Below, piece by piece: positions 60,137 through 64,000 of a stretch of DNA of 64,000 nucleotides (the stretch's first letter is position 1; each line of letters opens with the position of its first letter). Position numbers and translations under genes: made by a program. The notes under the pieces are model-generated. The model was given only the letters and a program-made list of their open reading frames with translations, was not told the origin of the DNA and ran no database searches. The DNA lies in the NCBI RefSeq assembly GCF_002091755.1, contig NZ_BDAI01000002.1, forward strand, positions 496,001 to 560,000, written 5' to 3'. This DNA is from Pseudomonas nitroreducens NBRC 12694. Its GTDB lineage: Bacteria; Pseudomonadota; Gammaproteobacteria; Pseudomonadales; Pseudomonadaceae.

Positions 60137-60299
60137 TGGTGTCTAACGACGCCGTTCGCGAGCATGGTCCGCTCCTGCATTCGATCGCCGAAGTCAGCTC
60201 TAGCTCTGGCTCTTCAACATTTCCAGAGAAACATCCGCACGCTCCGGAGTGCCCCTTTCAGGAGGCCGAAGGTGATCGGAGTTTCAGGGGTTGAGCGAC

Positions 60300-60540
60300 A
60301 TGGATGTCGCGAGAGCTGCGATGGGCCAGGGATGGCCCTTCGCAGCGGGCCCCTGGAACTCCGAAGAACCGGGGGTACTTTTCGCGAAGCGAAAAGCCGG
60401 ATGGAGGGGCGAGACTTTTTGGTCCCTTTTGTGAGGGCGGCTATCCGACGTTTGACAAAAGGGACTCGCCCGAGGGAGCGAAACAAGAGATCCGTGCGCA
60501 CGCTGAGGCGGTGCCGAACCCCCAAAGCCAAAGCGGCATA
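60300..60540. repeat. Putative dispersed intergenic element with internal dyads
   Basis: The stretch includes CTTTTCGCGAAGCGAAAAG (60377-60395) and CAAAAGGGACTCGCCCGAGG (60456-60475). Long open frames cross it on both strands, which suggests structure rather than coding. I recall similar sequence between genes in other Pseudomonas, but this cannot be checked here. Confidence 0.4.
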
Positions 60541-60563
60541 GAGCATTCAGCTCCTTGCCTAAC

Positions 60564-60590
60564 GGTTCGCGAGCAAGCTCGCTCCTACAG
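60564..60590. repeat. REP-type element
   Basis: GGTTCGCGAGCAAGCTCGCT followed by CCTACAG, the same family as the copies at 57951 and 58101. Confidence 0.8.
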
Positions 60591-60857
60591 TTCTGCGTAT
60601 GCCGAAGCGACGCTGAAGCAATCAAGCACCAACAAAAGCATCGCGTAGAAGCCCCACTCCTGCGAGAGCCAAGCGTCCGAGTAAACCTGTAGGCACGCCC
60701 CATGGGTCCGCTACTACGAACTTCCATGCCCCGGCATCTACTACCAAATGAGGAACCCATCCCTCCCATGGGTGCATTCCGGGCCGGGAAGGGCGCTGCC
60801 TAAGATCGCTCCATGACCTGGCCGATGGAGGCCGGGACCCGACAGGAGAGCATCCCC

Positions 60858-62378
<1,521 letters not shown>

Positions 62379-62391
62379 CCCTTGCAATAAC

Positions 62392-62422
62392 CCGGCGGAC
62401 CTTCCCCCATCAGGTCCGCCGG
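62392..62422 (+). terminator. Hairpin terminator after exaC
   Basis: CCGGCGGACCT (62392-62402) and AGGTCCGCCGG (62412-62422) form a perfect 11-bp stem with a 9-base loop, followed by CCCTTTG. The T run is weak. Confidence 0.7.
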
Positions 62423-62533
62423 CCCTTTGCGCTGTACCCCGCCTGGCACTCCACCGGGCATCCCTTGTGTCGACGCGCCCGATCGGGCGGCCGTCCGCTT
62501 CCGTACCCATTCCACGGGTGACGGCCTTCGTCG

Positions 62534-62563
62534 AACGCGGCTCCGGCCGCGTTTTCTTTTTTT
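62534..62563 (+). terminator. Hairpin with T-rich tail in the pqqA leader region
   Basis: AACGCGG and CCGCGTT (7 bp, CTCCGG loop) are followed by TTCTTTTTTT. It is 133 bases upstream of pqqA. It may be a second terminator after exaC or an attenuator of pqq. Confidence 0.72.
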
Positions 62564-62695
62564 CTCTGGCCGCGGCCCGCTACCAAATCAGGGGGGAATC
62601 TCCTTCGAAAGTATCATTCGGGGAGCCTGACCCTGGTGTTTAACTCGACCTTGCCGGTTCTTCCGGTGCCTTCCAACAAGAAAGAGGACAGACCC

Positions 62696-62767
62696 ATGTG
62701 GACCAAGCCTAGCTTCACCGACCTGCGCCTTGGCTTCGAAGTGACCCTGTACTTCGCCAACCGCTGA
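62696..62767 (+). CDS. pqqA: PQQ precursor peptide PqqA
   Basis: A 23-residue peptide, the ribosomally made precursor of pyrroloquinoline quinone. The conserved Glu15 and Tyr19 (FEVTLYFANR) are the residues joined by PqqE and then turned into the cofactor. The N-terminus MWTKPSFTDLRLGFE is standard for Pseudomonas. GAGG 10 bases upstream is the ribosome-binding site. PqqA feeds both PQQ dehydrogenases in this window. Confidence 0.96.
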   Translation: MWTKPSFTDLRLGFEVTLYFANR

Positions 62768-62814
62768 TCCACTGCGCCCCGGTCCGCCGGGGCCCCTGCC
62801 CACGGGGCACTGTC

Positions 62815-63729
62815 ATGCACATCCGAATTCTCGGGTCGGCCGCCGGTGGCGGCTTTCCCCAGTGGAACTGCAATTGCCGCAACTGTCGCGGTGTACGCGA
62901 CGGCAGCGTGATCGCGCAGCCACGCACGCAATCCTCCATCGCGCTATCCGACGACGGCGAGAGCTGGATTCTCTGCAACGCATCCCCCGATATCCGCGCC
63001 CAGCTGGCGTCCTTCCCGGCCCTGCAGCCGGCGCGGCGCCTGCGCGATTCGGCGATTGCCGCCATCGTCCTGCTGGACAGCCAGATCGACCACACCACCG
63101 GCCTGCTCAGCCTGCGCGAAGGCTGCCCGCACGAGGTGTGGTGTACGGAGATGGTCCACCAGGACCTGTCCACCGGCTTCCCGCTGTTCCCCATGCTGTC
63201 GCACTGGAACGGCGGGCTGAAGCACAACCTCATCGAGCTGGATGCCGAGCCCTTCGTCATCCCGGCCTGCCCGGGCCTGCGCATCACCGCCATCGCCCTG
63301 CGCAGCAGCGCACCGCCGTACTCGCCGCACCGGGGCAACCCGCATCCGGGCGACAACATCGGCCTGTTCGTCGAAGACACCGCTACCGGCGGCAAGCTGT
63401 TCTACGCGCCCGGTCTGGGCCAGGTGGACGACGGCTTGCTGGCCTGGATGCGCCGTGCCGACTGCCTGCTGGTGGACGGCACGCTCTGGCGCGACGACGA
63501 AATGCGCGTCTGCGAGGTGGGCGACAAGCTCGGCAGCGAGATGGGCCACCTGGCCCAGAGCGGCCCTGGCGGCATGATCGAGGTGCTGGATAGCATCGAC
63601 GGCCCGCGCAAGGTGCTCATCCATATCAACAACACCAATCCCATCCTCGACATCGCCTCGCCCGAACGCGCCGAACTGGACGCGCGCGGCATCGAGGTGG
63701 CATTCGACGGGATGGGGATTTTCCTTTGA
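62815..63729 (+). CDS. pqqB: PQQ biosynthesis protein PqqB
   Basis: A 304-residue metallo-beta-lactamase-fold protein needed for PQQ formation, probably as the hydroxylase acting on the Glu-Tyr intermediate. MHIRILGSAAGGGFPQWNCN begins it; NCNCRNCRGVRDG has the CxCxxC metal site, and LLDSQIDHTTGLLSLREG and PHPGDNIGLFVEDT-like segments are typical. It follows pqqA by 47 bases. Confidence 0.95.
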   Translation: MHIRILGSAAGGGFPQWNCNCRNCRGVRDGSVIAQPRTQSSIALSDDGESWILCNASPDIRAQLASFPALQPARRLRDSAIAAIVLLDSQIDHTTGLLSLREGCPHEVWCTEMVHQDLSTGFPLFPMLSHWNGGLKHNLIELDAEPFVIPACPGLRITAIALRSSAPPYSPHRGNPHPGDNIGLFVEDTATGGKLFYAPGLGQVDDGLLAWMRRADCLLVDGTLWRDDEMRVCEVGDKLGSEMGHLAQSGPGGMIEVLDSIDGPRKVLIHINNTNPILDIASPERAELDARGIEVAFDGMGIFL

Positions 63730-63757
63730 TGGCTCTTTTTCCAGAAGGAACCTCGCG

Positions 63758-64000
63758 ATGACCCGCGAAGCCATGAGCCCCGCCGAATTCGAGCAGGCAC
63801 TGCGCGCCAGGGGCGCCTGCTACCACATCTTCCACCCGTACCACGTGGCCATGTACGAAGGCCGCGCGACCCGTGAGCAGATCCAGGGCTGGGTGGCGAA
63901 CCGCTTCTACTACCAGGTGAACATCCCGCTCAAGGATGCGGCGATCCTCGCCAACTGCCCGGACCGCGACGTACGCCGCGAATGGCTGCAGCGCATCCTC
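63758..64000 (+). CDS. pqqC: PQQ synthase PqqC (partial, cut by window end)
   Basis: The first 81 codons of PqqC are present (MTREAMSPAEFEQALRARGA at the start, HIFHPYHVAMYEGRATREQI next); the rest lies beyond the window. PqqC is the cofactor-free oxidase that closes the ring and removes eight electrons in the last step of PQQ synthesis. An AAGGAACC ribosome-binding site precedes the ATG, 28 bases after pqqB. pqqD and pqqE are expected to follow (synteny). Confidence 0.95.
   Translation, partial: MTREAMSPAEFEQALRARGACYHIFHPYHVAMYEGRATREQIQGWVANRFYYQVNIPLKDAAILANCPDRDVRREWLQRIL

Larger units (their letters stand above)
60084..60857. other. Long intergenic region with REPs and a protein-like repeated element
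   Basis: This stretch of 774 bases has no reliable gene. It opens with a terminator, then a degenerate REP near 60152. A segment at about 60300-60540 contains dyads (for example TTTTCGCGAAGCGAAAA) and open frames on both strands. A REP follows at 60564-60590, then the exaC promoter region. The open frames are probably non-coding. Confidence 0.6.
62379..62695. other. Region between exaC and pqqA
   Basis: This stretch of 317 bases holds no gene apart from the pqqA leader. It contains two hairpins (62392-62422 and 62534-62563) that separate the exaC transcript from the pqq operon, and the pqqA promoter region. Confidence 0.65.

Noticed and set aside
60128..60541. A 137-codon plus-strand frame between the PQQ dehydrogenase and exaC
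   Set aside because: Arg/Lys/Pro-rich shadow-like composition, no ribosome-binding site, open frames on both strands and internal dyads. More likely a repeated non-coding element.

Overview
This 64 kb window is GC-rich, densely coded chromosomal DNA. It looks like a Pseudomonas from the P. aeruginosa / P. nitroreducens / P. citronellolis side of the genus. The reasons are two OprD-type porins, a DUF2790 protein, the gluconate cluster gapN-gnuT-gntK-gntR in the order known from P. aeruginosa, an exaA-exaB-exaC-pqqABC locus, and GTAGGAGCGAGC-type REP sequences. Species cannot be fixed from the sequence alone. I found no rRNA, tRNA, CRISPR array, integrase or intact insertion sequence. A patch of lower GC and scrambled coding at about 31.8-32.6 kb is the only clear sign of foreign or decayed DNA.

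Layout. 0-3 kb: etfBA and an OprD porin. 3-7 kb: a Tat-exported alpha/beta hydrolase, a small lipoprotein, a MerR regulator divergent from a flavodoxin-like gene, and a LysR gene. 7.3-11.5 kb: an agmatine operon (deiminase, N-carbamoylputrescine amidase, periplasmic binding protein, Tat-exported second deiminase) matching the agu2ABCA' arrangement. 11.5-15.2 kb: a sirtuin and two GGDEF proteins. 15.3-21.2 kb: a PaiB-like flavoprotein, a membrane acyltransferase-like protein coupled to an OprD porin, and a U32/RlhA-like protein. 21.2-28.4 kb: a large autotransporter, then an esterase, a monooxygenase-fold protein and an amidohydrolase. 28.5-31.8 kb: an ECF sigma/anti-sigma pair divergent from a catalase-related peroxidase and cytochrome b561. 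The two directions share an ECF-like promoter with identical spacing. 32.5-38 kb: a sterol-desaturase-family protein, a TauE exporter divergent from a MocR regulator, and a triple-RidA protein. 38.3-43.3 kb: the gluconate module with three GntR-type palindromes.

43.5-47.0 kb: a compact tryptophan-tryptophylquinone (TTQ) amine dehydrogenase operon (heavy chain, MauE, MauD, light chain, monohaem cytochrome c) with no mauG. 47.4-51.2 kb: codB-pucR-codA for cytosine uptake and deamination. 51.3-64 kb: a periplasmic PQQ-alcohol oxidation locus. It carries two PQQ dehydrogenases. One has the residue pattern of calcium enzymes (Asp-Phe-Ser), the other the pattern of lanthanide enzymes (Asp-Phe-Asp). 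Around them lie a cytochrome c550, a solute-binding protein, a SoxYZ-like carrier, a zinc metallohydrolase, an aldehyde dehydrogenase and the start of pqqABC. The exaA/exaB divergent promoter and the second dehydrogenase promoter share a CCGGGA-N5-TCCCGG element. This may be the operator of an undescribed or unassigned regulator of this system.

Taken together, the right-hand third is a periplasmic quinoprotein island. It oxidises amines (TTQ) and alcohols (PQQ) outside the cytoplasmic membrane and passes electrons to c-type cytochromes. The resulting aldehydes are removed by the NAD-linked ExaC-type enzyme. Clustering of the TTQ and PQQ systems is seen directly; a functional link between them is inference.
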